Shown here one piece after another: positions 25,881 through 37,439 of a stretch of 64,000 bases of DNA. The notes below the pieces were generated by a model. That model saw nothing but the letters and a program-made list of their open reading frames with translations. It made no database searches and was not told the origin of the DNA. The DNA is from Moringa oleifera. Taxonomy: Eukaryota > Streptophyta > Magnoliopsida > Brassicales > Moringaceae. The stretch covers positions 682,001 to 746,000 of the forward strand of contig JAJFZO010000581.1 of the NCBI GenBank assembly GCA_021397835.1, given 5' to 3'. The position numbers were made by a program, and so were the translations under genes. The first letter of the stretch is position 1. Every line of letters starts with the position of its first letter.

Positions 25881-26877
25881 GTTGTCGGCATAAATTGTAA
25901 TCTTGGACTTCATTTTGTTTAATGAAATTAGATTAGAAAGCATCTTATTAAAAATATCATGAAAATGGGATTTTCTTGAATTTCATAAGGAAATTGACCA
26001 GAAAAAAGAAGAAAAGATGCAAAAGAAAGCAAGGAGAAAATTGATTAAGAACAGATCTTTCATCATTTTTTCTTTTCCCAGAATCTTGTTATATAACTGA
26101 TACATCAATCCACAGGAGGTGGAATGCTAGAACCTAGTTGGATCAGAAAACTCAATGGAATTAAGGACTAAGCTATGTTTGATGTTCTTTAGGCTGACAA
26201 AAGAAGGGCCAGCAGCTTTCTTGTTTTGGGTGGCTTGTGCCCACAATAAAAAATATCTAATAATGTCAAAGTACATATTTAAGGCAATGCTGTCCTCAAA
26301 ATCACTGGCCTCAGTGCGCGTCCCCTTAAATGCTTAATGGTGTTGGTTCAACGCCTACGTCCTCCTTTGGGTCTGGAATTGCATTTTAATAATATTGCAA
26401 ATAAGCAGAGACAAATGGGACTATTTATTCACATCTTCACTTTAGAAGAATGAGAGGATAGTTAGCTTGCATTTGTATTAACCAAGAAAACTGAGTGGAT
26501 GACTTTTTTGATATTGCAAGTTCCATTAGAAATTGTGAAAACACCTAAATATGTTTCCAAGCAATTTTTCACTTAAATGAAATGCAAAATCTCTTGATTC
26601 TGAGGTTAGAAATTTATGATCAGAACATTTTCTTCTGTATATGAAAATGTCAAATAGATAAGAATAAAATTCATGCCCAAGCCTTTGGGCCACAAAAACA
26701 GATATAACTTGGTTAAACTTGTAACAAATATGGAGTTTCAAGGTAAGGACTCAAATGACCTGCACGAGGATTACTTCAAGAGCAGCATTGTGAGTAATGA
26801 ACCAAAAAAACATTACTTTACCAAACCAATCATTCCTTGATACAGTTAAACTTGAACAGACCAAGTTCTTCGTAGTA
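25881..26877. other. Convergent 3' flanks of the KH gene and the tRNA methyltransferase
   Basis: The KH gene (plus) and the methyltransferase (minus) end tail to tail. About 1 kb here holds both 3' untranslated regions. Short open frames in the interval show no known family. Confidence 0.55.
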
Positions 26878-27636
26878 TCATGAAGCTGGCACAATACGTC
26901 TATAAACAGCTTGAAAAGTCTGTCCCCCATTCCTAGCAACCTTTTGTCCTTCTTCTGTTCCTGAACTCAAGAGCTTTACTACCGGATCTGCTTCAAGCTC
27001 TTCCTCTGTTAGGGATTCGAACATGGAGTGACCTTCCAAACAAGCCTTCATCCACTCCCCAAGTTCTTCAACATCTGTTATTGTGTATATAATCCCACCA
27101 ACTCTGAGAACATAAGCATACTCATCTAACAAGTGCGGACTAATCACCCTCCGACGATGATTCTTCTCCTTGAAGTGAGGATCTGGGAAAAGGAAAAACA
27201 TCTTGGACAGCTGTCCTTTCTCAAAGTAGTTTGGAATATATTTCATGGAATTGGTCCTAACAACTGAGATGTTCTGGTATTGACCAGGATGTGTTACCCT
27301 TAATGCTAAAATTCGTTCCTTCACATACTCTGTCACTTTATCCCTAAGCTCCATACCAATCATAAGAGTTTCTGGGAAAAGAGTTGCAAGGCTAATTAGA
27401 AGCCCTCCGAAACCACAACCAACATCCGCAAATTCAATCTTCTTAGATTTATCAACTTGATCAGATGAGGGAAGGACTTGAGGAAAATGAAGGGAATACT
27501 CGACATGAGCTGGGGAGACTGGAACAGGGAAGTGGGAATCGCTTAAAGGATTGCTATGCGCTCGTGCTCGGTAGAAACGTTTTCGCGGCAGGCCAGTTGA
27601 TTTGCTGATAGTTGAGTTTGCCTCACTTTGCAACAT
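26878..27636 (-). CDS. tRNA (guanine-N7-)-methyltransferase (TRM8/TrmB/METTL1 type)
   Basis: The coding region is one uninterrupted exon of 252 codons plus stop, close to the length I recall for At5g24840. Its SAM-binding motif I is DVGCGFGGLL at 71-80, with MELRDK at 95-100. The family signature FPDPHFKEKNHRRR lies at 150-163, YTITDVEELGEWM at 184-196 and GQTFQAVYRR at the C-terminus. The enzyme makes m7G46 in the variable loop of tRNAs; in yeast and animals it works with a WD-repeat partner (Trm82/WDR4). The ATG at 27636 follows a splice acceptor (TGCAG at 27650-27646) by nine bases, so the coding exon is preceded by a 5'-leader intron (27646-28750). An upstream in-frame extension to 27669 runs into that intron and is rejected. 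Confidence 0.94.
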   Translation of the reverse strand: MLQSEANSTISKSTGLPRKRFYRARAHSNPLSDSHFPVPVSPAHVEYSLHFPQVLPSSDQVDKSKKIEFADVGCGFGGLLISLATLFPETLMIGMELRDKVTEYVKERILALRVTHPGQYQNISVVRTNSMKYIPNYFEKGQLSKMFFLFPDPHFKEKNHRRRVISPHLLDEYAYVLRVGGIIYTITDVEELGEWMKACLEGHSMFESLTEEELEADPVVKLLSSGTEEGQKVARNGGQTFQAVYRRIVPAS

Positions 27637-28790
27637 AACTTTCTTCTGCAATTTAGCAAATACTAACAAGTTAAATAATTTTGGGACTCATTCTCACATT
27701 GAAGAAACTTGAAACACAAACTGAGTGAAGAATGATTTCAACTTATTCTCATCCATGTCAACAAGGCATCATGGTAAATCAGATGATGGAATGTGAAACA
27801 GTATAAAAGTTGGAATGCCAATCAAGGAAAAACATGAGAAGGATGAAATGTAATCTCATCCATGCTCTTCCAAAGGAGGCTACCAAATGTTATTCATAAT
27901 TGAACAGTTAAACCATAAATAGCATGTCTATCCCTCTTAGCATAAAATTAGCCACAACATCAAGGTGGCATCTCAAAATGGAGCAACTTTTTCCAATCTA
28001 AAATTCCTTCTTAAGAATTATTGATCATGTCCTTTCACCTCACTTCAGGCTCTCCTTCTATATCGATTGGCAACCAGTCTAGTCTAACAATATCCAGAAT
28101 AGATGCATTGTTTTGTTGCCCTGCATCTTTTGCATTGCAAGAATCTTAGGCCCTTAAAACTAAAACATGGATAAAGCCAAGGTACTTTGTGAAAGCAAGG
28201 GGCAACCGAAAGACAATCGCTTCAGATACATATCCTATCCGAGTGCCAAAGCTCTGGTAAAATGACAGAAAGTTTCCCTAGAGGACAAGGAGAATTAACC
28301 AAAAGAGCAAAGTAGAATAGCATTCTTGAAGCCATAGACATACGTCAATGCCCAAACTCAATGGCACAAAGCAACTACTAGAAAGGGTATCTCAAAAAGT
28401 AATTTTTCCTCAATCACAGACTGACACTCCTTTCAACAACATCCCAGATGATATATACAGCAGATTTATGAGAAAATATACATATTTTCCTTGCTCGTTT
28501 CAGCTGCTTGAACTCCTCTGGGACGATCTTATATCAATTACACAATGCGTGATTGAAAGACGTGACCATAACACATTGAAAATCTAGTGTTACCCATCAA
28601 ATCATCTCTTCTATATAATGCACATTTTTAACTAGAAGAACGGGGGGAAACAAAAAACATTTGATCCGAGCAAGAACAAATTCCTCCTTGGTTAAATACT
28701 ACAAATTCGTTCTAAAAATAAGAAAGCGAAGTGCATAGGTAAACAAATACCTGATGTAATTTGCGGAGATTCGCTTGAAGCGGGAACTAA
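27637..28790 (-). other. Leader intron and non-coding first exon of the tRNA methyltransferase
   Basis: On the minus strand, TACATCAG followed by GTATTTG places a donor at 28750. The acceptor is at 27646, giving a leader intron of 1,105 bases. The leader exon (from 28751 to about 28790 or beyond) contains no ATG. Nothing in the intron resembles a known gene. Confidence 0.65.
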
Positions 28791-28874
28791 AGCTCCACTC
28801 AGCCTACTACCCCTCACGCAAACACATCAGATTAGGGTTACTAACTCACTCCTCTATTCAATCCCTCATTATTT

Positions 28875-29078
28875 TGGGCCGAACCGGTAGAATCAGTTAC
28901 TTCAGTGTGGGCTTCAACCCATTTGATTTCACCCGATCCAGGAGCCACTCTCATTATCCATATAATGGATGCTAGAAAAGCCCACTTAAATTGGGCCAAC
29001 TGGGCAACTTCCTCAGCCCATAGTAGTTTTGTTTCATCACTATGATACTCACACTAAAAGCCCACTTAAAATTGGGCC
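28875..29078 (-). promoter_or_regulatory. Cluster of site II (TGGGCC/T) elements upstream of the tRNA methyltransferase
   Basis: In about 200 bases there are TGGGCC at 28875, 28992 and 29073, TGGGCT at 28908, and AGCCCA (its complement) at 28979, 29015 and 29059. Site II elements bind TCP factors and mark growth-linked promoters of translation and organelle genes. They sit just upstream of the leader exon at about 28790. Part of the cluster was multiplied by a local duplication. Confidence 0.7.
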
Positions 29079-29122
29079 AACTTGGCAATATCCGTAACCC
29101 GTCGTCGTTTCGTTTCATCACA
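28977..29122. repeat. Tandem duplication (period ~80) carrying site II elements
   Basis: The segment starting AAAAGCCCACTTAAA at 28977 recurs at 29057. Both copies run through TTGGGCCAAC, GGCAA and TTCATCAC, with moderate divergence between them. Confidence 0.85.
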
Positions 29123-32100
29123 GAATGGCGCCGTTTATGTCGACTGGTACTCACAAGGACACTATCAATCTCCATCTCCATGTTACTTATCCACCTGTAT
29201 ATATACATATATTTACACATCCACCCATGGGAACTTAATTTATATAAAAGATAGAGACGTAACTACTGAACTAAGACAGAACACCATACTTCATGAAATA
29301 TTCTTAAGCAATAAACAAAAAAGTAAAAAATGAAAGAAAGAACTGCTGAGGTAAGCCCTAATACCATTGCAGTTTGCCATTTAAGCTTCATTAAGCCTGG
29401 CTGGCATTAAGAAGTTATAGGTTATAATCCGATACACAAAGCATCATTATAATAACACTGTATATGATTAGTACATTTTAGTCTCCACCTTCACACAACC
29501 TTAATGAAATTTTGTTTTTTTTTTTAATAATTAAATCAAACAACGTGTAGTTATGTAATTAAGCTCTTATATTAATCTTGTCTAAGAAGGATTGAAAGTA
29601 TACAAAGTCTCCACTGAATGCAGCCTTTTCCAACCTAACTTAATTATGCAAGCATATATAGCTAACAAAAGAAGGGTATGAAAGTTAAGTACATTTTCTT
29701 CTTTAGTTAAGAATTGTTAGAGACAAACTTATATGATCCAACTTGCTTATACAGTAAGTAGTATAAGCTGTCATCCCATGATTTAAACAGAGACTAGATA
29801 TCATACATATATATCTTATACTTTATAATAATTTCATGATTTTAACATTTAACGACTCATTTGGATATTTGCACCCCTTTCGGAAGCAAAAATCACTTTT
29901 TCCCTTCAACACTTCATCTTAAACTAAGAATTCAAGCATTGATGTTGATATCAATGTGGATTTAATCGTCGATGTATGTAACTATGAGATTAAGTAGTAA
30001 TAATCCTTTATTATATTTTGAAGTGTTCAATAAGTAGCCTACCAGGCATGAATCATAAACGGGTTTAGGTTTTACATTGTTTCTAGAGAGTTTTCTTGAA
30101 TAATACGTATCAACTACTTCATCAAGTGAGTCGAGAAAGTCGTCTTTAATTTATTTTCAAAATGACTCGTTAGAAGGTATTATGAATACGAATATTGTAA
30201 TCGTGTCGATGAAATATTTGATATGTAACAAAAGTCTTTTTTTGTAGGTTTTTGCATAAACAAACACGCAATTTAGTTTGTAATTTGATTACAATAAGAT
30301 AATTTTGATCGCAAATGCAGCCCTACAAAAGCAAAAATCTAAGTTTATTAGCATAACTAGTGGAGATAATGATTAAATTAATAAAACTTTTGGTAGTCAC
30401 ATATTGCTCAATGGATCACCAAAGAAACTTTTAATGAACTAATATAAGGAGACTTCATGAAGGCTTCAATGAAATCAAAACAACAAAACAATTTAATAAG
30501 TTGAAGTGAAAAGCAAGCAGGCTATAGCAAATCTATCTCTGCCAATCTAGCCTGCCGGGCATCTTCCACCATCTCTAAGCAGGCATAGATTCAGAGAGAC
30601 ATCTAACAACTCCGTTGCTGGTCTTTATAGCTTGTATTACAATTAAAAAGACTGGTTTCTCAGAAGTATCAGAAGAAGATTATGAATCATTGATGGTTAA
30701 AAGACAGGTGTTTAGCATCCCATGTAATTCAATTGGCTAAACATTTCTTTCAATATGATGTGTGAACCACAGTTAACTATATTGTCAGCATCATATATAT
30801 AGATGAGGATTTTCTGCTGATTTGATCCTTGCTAAATTTTTGAAGATATTAGCATTTAGTAAATTACAAAATATCATTTTATCTTTTTGTTGAACTTAAA
30901 AGCATAGCAGCACAAATTAGATCAATAGATAACCATAATCCTTGAGTTATTTGAAGGCAGTCTATATCTTTGATTAGCAACTGAAGAACAAGGATTGATT
31001 AATGGGCGAGAATAGACCTAAAAATTATTCATTAATTTCCTCTATGCTACTAACTCAGCAAATCTTACTGGATCATTGTCTCAAATACAATAAATGTTAC
31101 AGTTCAACCGATATTAATAGAGTGGATAATATCTTCGCTGTATCAGTGATTACATTGCTGAATATTGATCATCGAGATATCTAATTACCTTTGCGGTGAT
31201 GAGTATCAAGACATATTCATATATAGTCATGTCCACCAACATTATGAGACATGGAACAGGTAGGCATGATCAAGACACTTAATCAAATTTTATATCTGAA
31301 GTGTTCGATAAGTAAATAAAAGATCGTGATAGATGGCTACTTGTGTATTTGATCAAGTTATCGAAAGTCTTACTGCTCAATAATTCAGAAGCCACACCTC
31401 TCAATCTTTCCAAAATCATAACTAACAGCTATCTCCAGAAGAGATCAAAAAGAAACAAAAGCTGTTAAGAGTTACACAAGGCAATTTTCTTCACGAGCTA
31501 CTTAAGTAACACGTAAAGTGAGTTGAATGGCGAAAGAATTATAGTTATTGAAGGTATGACGATAATCCGTGAAAATACAGAGAATTTAGGGCAACCAGGT
31601 AATCGCCATACATTGTATCTTAATTTACAGATCGATATTGGAGAAAGCATATTAATTATCAGATAACTAGGGTTACTATGCCAGCAAAATTAGCTTCTAG
31701 ACTCTGAAAATGAATTCCGTGTCAAAATGGCAGCTAGGACAAGGTGAAGTGCTTGGATCTTGAAGAATCACTGACATTGATGTTTTTAAGTTTTTCCGTT
31801 TTATCTTCCTCTACTCTTTCTGGGAAACCCAAAGCATGGTAAACCATGTTTCCACAACTTAATCCTGGCTTAATTAGTCGGTACGGAAAAAACCTAACAC
31901 AGAGTGTCCAATTTTAATTTTATAAGTAGTTAATATATTGATAGCTGGCCTATATCATACGGAAAGGAAAATCTTGTTTCACCGCTATATGGCTTGAAAT
32001 CAGTAACTACTGGAAAAGGAAAGCTAGCGTGGGCAAGACATCGTTTACCTGGTCTTTATCTGGAGGAGCCTGTCGTTTTTACACTGCTGCCAGTGTGCAA

Positions 32101-32387
32101 CTTGCTCTCTTCCTCTTTGAAGAAGCATGAGATCAGAAACACGAAGAAACTGCTTCATTTATTAATTGTCAAGCAAGAAATCACCAACTTTTGGAATTTG
32201 TCAAACAAGCTGCATTTAAGAGATGATACAGATCCCCATCATCAAGTTATACACTAGCTAACATCTATTAACAGTTTAATCTCTCCTAATTAGTTCTAAT
32301 TCTCTCCAGATATTCTTCTTCTTGAATTTTTATGTACTTTGATGCACGCACGCGCGAATATACACAAGCGTGCATGCGCACATACTG

Positions 32388-32983
32388 CACGTGCTAAAGT
32401 AAGTTGAAGAATCAAATGTTGTTGGCAACATTAAATGGAGAGATCAGTTATCCAGTCCCTTTTTATTATGTATGTATGTATGCATGTATGTATGTATGTA
32501 AAGAAGTGTCCATGTGTACTAGTTATGTCTAAGGGAAGACATTTGATAATTAAACAGACAAAATGAAGCATATATATATATATATATGGATTATGCATGA
32601 AGATATGACATGAGCAGATCAATGGATGGATCAACAAAGCGCAAGGGAATCCAGGAGAGCGGTCTAGAGGGAGAGAAGCCGATTCCCTGGAAACAATCAT
32701 TTATTATATTCCAGAGGTTGGCGAACCAGGAAGCCCCATGGCCTCTCACCCTCCCGTTCTTTGTTAAAATATGCTCCTGGACGCTCTTCCAGTCTTACTC
32801 TTGCCCATTTCAGACTTCAGAGGAGGCCGCACTTGCTGGCAAGGGAAGATAACGTGGCAGTCAAAATATTGGCGAAAATAATCGATTGCGGAAGTAAAAG
32901 GGACCCGCTGTCACGTGGCATTGTCATGTTTGGTCGGAATGGAAACGGGATTTACGTGCGGCAGTCGACATGGTGTACGTGAC
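32388..32983 (+). promoter_or_regulatory. ACGT-core (G-box/ABRE-like) cluster upstream of the NAC gene
   Basis: CACGTG occurs at 32388-32393 and within TCACGTGGCA at 32911-32920. AACGTGGCAG is at 32851, TTTACGTGCG at 32951 and GTACGTGAC near 32975. Several ACGT cores within 600 bases, 0.8-1.4 kb before the NAC start, suggest control by bZIP/ABF or bHLH factors (abscisic acid, stress, light). Function is inferred from motif density only. Confidence 0.5.
32467..32587. repeat. TATG and AT microsatellites
   Basis: A (TATG)n run with one TGCATG interruption occupies 32467-32500. A pure (AT)n run lies at 32570-32587. Confidence 0.9.
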
Positions 32984-33796
32984 TTTGTCTTATTTGCATG
33001 CCCATCTGTATATTGTTACTGTTTATTATATGGTTTTTGAATTAATAACTTGTCCTTTAGCTCTCCTAATAATCCACCAAGATATATAGTCAATTGGTCT
33101 GCATAACATCCCTTATAATTTCCTTATAATCTGGACTGACTTTATTATATATATCATTTTAATTTCATTATAATTTTTTCTTAATTAATTCTTCATCTCT
33201 CTCCCAGAAGTACTTGCTACGAAGCTTAATGACATATGGGCAATCACGTAATTATCTGAATGGAACCTGGATGAAGGATTTCTTCAGAGATCACCCATAT
33301 TATTAAAAGCTTCAAAAGTTGACGTGGCAATGTACCTTGTTTGTGAAGGTCCATAGTAGGTGAGAGCTTCATACACACACTCTCTCTCTCATTATTTACT
33401 TGACACAAGGGAGCTTAAATTCTCACTATATTTCTTGTGCATGGCAAGAAAACTTAGCTAGCTTCATCTATTCTGTTACAGAGTCCCACAAGTCACCCAT
33501 AGTTTATCAGCTCATGATATGATGAGAACCATCAAAACCTAAACGAAGAAGAATTTGCTTATTTTCTCCATGCAAGTAAGCTACTTATTTCCTCCTGCAT
33601 AACAAGTTTTCCTTTTCCTTTTCCGCTTCCCTTATTGTTCTTGGAAAGGAAGAATGTCAGGAAGTTAACTCTTTCTCTATGAATTCTTTTGGGAGGTATG
33701 CCGTTGTTGTTGAAATGATCATTTGGTATCTTTTTGTCTGTAAACCAGAAGCATACGGGTGAGAAAGGGAAGCAGCAAAGCGAAAACGGGGTAGAC

Positions 33797-35669
33797 ATGG
33801 AAGGAGAAAGAAAAGAGGAGACGTTGCCGCCGGGCTTCCGTTTCCATCCTACCGATGAAGAGCTTATCACTTACTATCTCATAAGCAAGATCTCAGATGC
33901 TAACTTCACAGGAAGGGCCATTGCTGATGTTGATCTGAACAAATGTGAGCCCTGGGATCTTCCAGGTACTTGTAACCTAAAAGCTCTTCTTGTTTTCTAC
34001 ATATAGCGGTCTTGTATTAGTTTCAGCATCAAAAGCTAATATATCATTTAACCCAATTATCTTTTTAATTCCAAATTATTATTAGGGAAAGCGAAGATGG
34101 GAGAGAAAGAATGGTACTTCTTCAGTCTGAGAGACCGGAAGTACCCGACTGGTGTGAGAACAAATCGAGCAACGAACACAGGCTACTGGAAGACCACAGG
34201 GAAAGACAAGGAGATCTTCAACAGTGTGACATCAGAGCTGGTTGGGATGAAGAAGACATTGGTTTTCTATAGAGGGAGAGCTCCCAGAGGAGAGAAAACC
34301 AACTGGGTTATGCACGAGTACCGCATGCATTCTAAGTCTGCCTTTAGAACCACCAAGGTAGGATTACCCTTCCCTTGATCTCTGGCTACTACTAACACTT
34401 CAGGTCGTCACTTTCATATATCCTTCACTCTTCCAATATTGAAAACATGTATACACTTGATCCTTGCACAATAATGTTGAGTATTGCTTAATTTGTCTAA
34501 TGATCTTGTATATATTATATTAGTTTTGGTTTTATTTGAAAAAACTTTAAAAAGTAATGGGTATGAAGAAGAAGAAAATGATTACAACGAAAAGAATTCA
34601 AGTGCAAGTTTTTCTTGGAGGAATAGGTTTTTCAATTTTATGCTTACTGTCGGCCATAGTAGATCAGGGCAAGGTGTGGGTGTATTAACTGAAACATGAT
34701 CTAGTGACCATATATAGGTTATTGTAAGACTTATTGCATAAGTATATGAACTCATCGAAAATCTTGATGACATGCAGAGATCTGCAGTTTCTTCCTTAAA
34801 ATCACTCACATATTTAATAAGAAAATGTCTGAGATGAGTGGGTAGCTAAGAGGAGAACTGGGTATGTTTAACACATGGACAAGCTTTACAGTGTTTATTC
34901 CTTGGTCTTTTCCATGGCAGATGGCCAAGAAAGTTACCTACTAGCATTAGTTGCCATTACTGGCAAGATTCGAATGTGGAAAGTCACCTTCCCATAGACA
35001 CCCAGAAAGGAAGAAGCTTAATTAAATGGCTGGGTCAAGAAAAAAGTCCATTTTCATATTTCCAGATAGACTTCAAAATGATTATATGTATAGACTTTTT
35101 GACTCCAACTTGCAATTGAGTTTTATCAGCAGGATGAATGGGTAGTCTGCCGCGTGTTCCAGAAGAGTGCAGGAGCAAAGAAGTACCCTGCACAGCAATC
35201 AAGAGCCGTGAATCCATATAACCTGGAGATGGGATCAAGTGTCATGCCTCCACCAATGCTGCAGGCGGAGAACTACCAGTTCCCCATGGGAAGAAGCTTT
35301 ATGGGCAGCGCAGAACTGGCAGAAATTTCAAGGGTTTTGCGAGGTGGCCCTTCGAGTACTCCTTCGAATCTACCAATGCAACCCCAAATGAACTACCAAG
35401 GAGGAGGAGGAGGAGGCTGCTTCACCATATCCGGGTTGAACCTCAATCTTGGAGGCGCAATTACACAGCCTGTTTTGCGACCAATGCCACCCGCACCGCA
35501 ACAAGGGATGAATCAACAAGACGTTACGGCTTCCATGATGACTACTACTTCGTTTACTGCGGAGAATGCGTATGGATCAGCAGAGATGAATAATGGAAAT
35601 GGAACTAACAACAGATACATGCCCATGGACCACTGCATGGATTTAGATAATTATTGGCCTCCCTACTGA
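33797..35669 (+). CDS. NAC transcription factor (ANAC038/039-like)
   Basis: Exons 33797-33965, 34086-34357 and 35133-35669 give 325 codons plus stop. The NAC domain covers residues ~9-160. Its subdomains are [91 protein letters not shown] and [11 protein letters not shown] (DNA binding and dimer contacts). The C-terminal activation region contains [10 protein letters not shown] and ends [10 protein letters not shown], which I recall as near-identical features of At2g24430. The two-intron layout is standard for NAC genes. The last acceptor is a NAGNAG (CAGCAG at 35127-35132), so an isoform with one extra Gln before DEWVVC is likely. The coiled-coil gene downstream is convergent, as a neighbour of the same pair known in Arabidopsis. 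No miR164 site was recognised. Confidence 0.93.
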
Positions 35670-37439
35670 AGATGAAGAGACCAGATAAGCAGAGTAGATA
35701 AAGTTGCTAGTATAGAATAGATAGTTCTGTCTACTTGGTGATACTTTTGCTTCTTTAATCTGCAATATCAAAACGGGAAAGTGGATGGGAAAAGGACCCA
35801 TCCGTTAGAAACAAATAATTTTGATGATCAGGAATTAAATGAACATCCTGCACTGCATCTACCAATATCTTCAGTTATCTTGTCTGATGTTGTGAAGTAT
35901 AATTTATGATCAATATCTTCTTTTTTTCCTGTTCTTGTTGCTGGGAGTGTGTCCAACATATCCATTTCTACATTTAAAGATCATATCCATGGTCAGAGGG
36001 TGATGCTCCATTAATTGTCGGAGGTTGTGCTTCATTAATTGCAGATGGCTGTGCGTCGGGACAGAAGCACACAAGTTCCACCAGAGCCCACTGATGTTGG
36101 AAAAATTAAACCCAAACACGAATCGACTGGATTCAACCCAACAAGTGTATGTGCCACAACAGGTCCAAGTCAACAAATCAGACCTTACTAACCAGTCACC
36201 ATCCCCCAAAGCCCAACGACTCAAGCCGGAACGCTTGGCTATCTGTTGTCTTAATGGCTGAGGAATCCACTCAACGGCCTTCACTGTCTTTAACTATATA
36301 TATTCCCTGCTCGAGGACCATAGACAACATTTGCCACTAGTAAACCATTTTATGTACTAACTTGAGAAATAAAAACATGCTCTTCTGAGTTCCAATGATC
36401 CATTTGTTAATGCTACCAAACTGTTTCATGTACCAGCTTAAGACTTGAGAAGCTGAGTTGTAATGATCCATTTTAACTTTCAAAATATCACTTAATGGAG
36501 TGAGAAATCACTTAACATTTGAAGTCCCACAACCACATGATCTCTACATGAGACTAATTAAAAGTTATGTGACTCATTGATATATCTTTAGTAGCTACAT
36601 ACAAAATGATAAATAAGAATCTGCAAAGGATTCCAAAAACACAAGAGCCGTCGACAACTAAGAATTCAAAATAAAGTTACACACCTATCAACATAAATAG
36701 CTGACACTACCCCACAATAAATGAAATTTCTAAACCTCTTAGAATGTCTAATTTGTCTACTGTAGAAAACGTTCTAATATTTTCTTCAGAGTTAAAAAGA
36801 TAACATGCAAGAGCTTCAACAGAACATCAGAGCTCGCGAGATTGTTGACAGCAAATACCATTAACACTGAAACGTCCATGTCAAAGCCTTTCTAAGTCCT
36901 GCAGGAAATTCCAGCAAAACAGTTAATGAGCACATGGCATGAATCAGGCATACAAGTTGATAGACCACCCCACTGAAAATGATAAAATACACAAGCACAA
37001 ACCGCCTAAGCATCTCCTTAGAAGCTTTCAAATAAATTCATGATGCTCTGAATGCTGGGTACCAAATAAGAGCAGTCATAGCTTTATTTGACACCTCTAT
37101 GGAGTAAGACTGCACCTTGTTCGATAAGCCTACAGAAGAATATGCCTCTTCACCGTCCAAAAAGAATTAGAAGTTCCGAAAACCATTTTTACCTTCAATT
37201 GCTTCTTCCCACCAGCAAAGTCGCAATCAATTACTATAGTGTCATATCTGAAGCCACATTTTTTATATACAACATCCTAGCATACCCAGTAATCATGTTA
37301 TTTTCCAGTGTGATGTAGATTCAAGTGGTGAAGTTGGTGCTACATGGAAACAATGAAATAGCAGTCGTTGAATCAGGAGTGAAACATACCTCAACTATTT
37401 TCCCAAAGAAAAGGATCAGCATATGATGTTGCGGCATCT
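35670..37439. other. Convergent region between the NAC and coiled-coil genes
   Basis: About 1.8 kb containing the two 3' flanks. Open frames at 35910-36284 (minus) and 36025-36261 (plus) overlap each other in antisense and match no known family. Nothing else seen. Confidence 0.5.

Larger units (their letters stand above)
29123..33796. other. 4.7-kb intergenic region upstream of the NAC gene
   Basis: No protein or structural RNA gene is recognised. The sequence is AT-rich unique DNA with microsatellites near 32.5 kb and a group of ACGT-core elements at 32.4-33.0 kb. Near 33.4 kb lies a short TC run. The NAC gene's leader presumably lies in the last few hundred bases: the frame is open back to 33734 but has no ATG before 33797. 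Confidence 0.5.

Noticed and set aside
33734..33796. Longer N-terminus for the NAC protein
   Set aside because: The frame is open from TTG at 33734 but has no ATG before 33797. Family members start shortly before LPPGFRF, which fits 33797.
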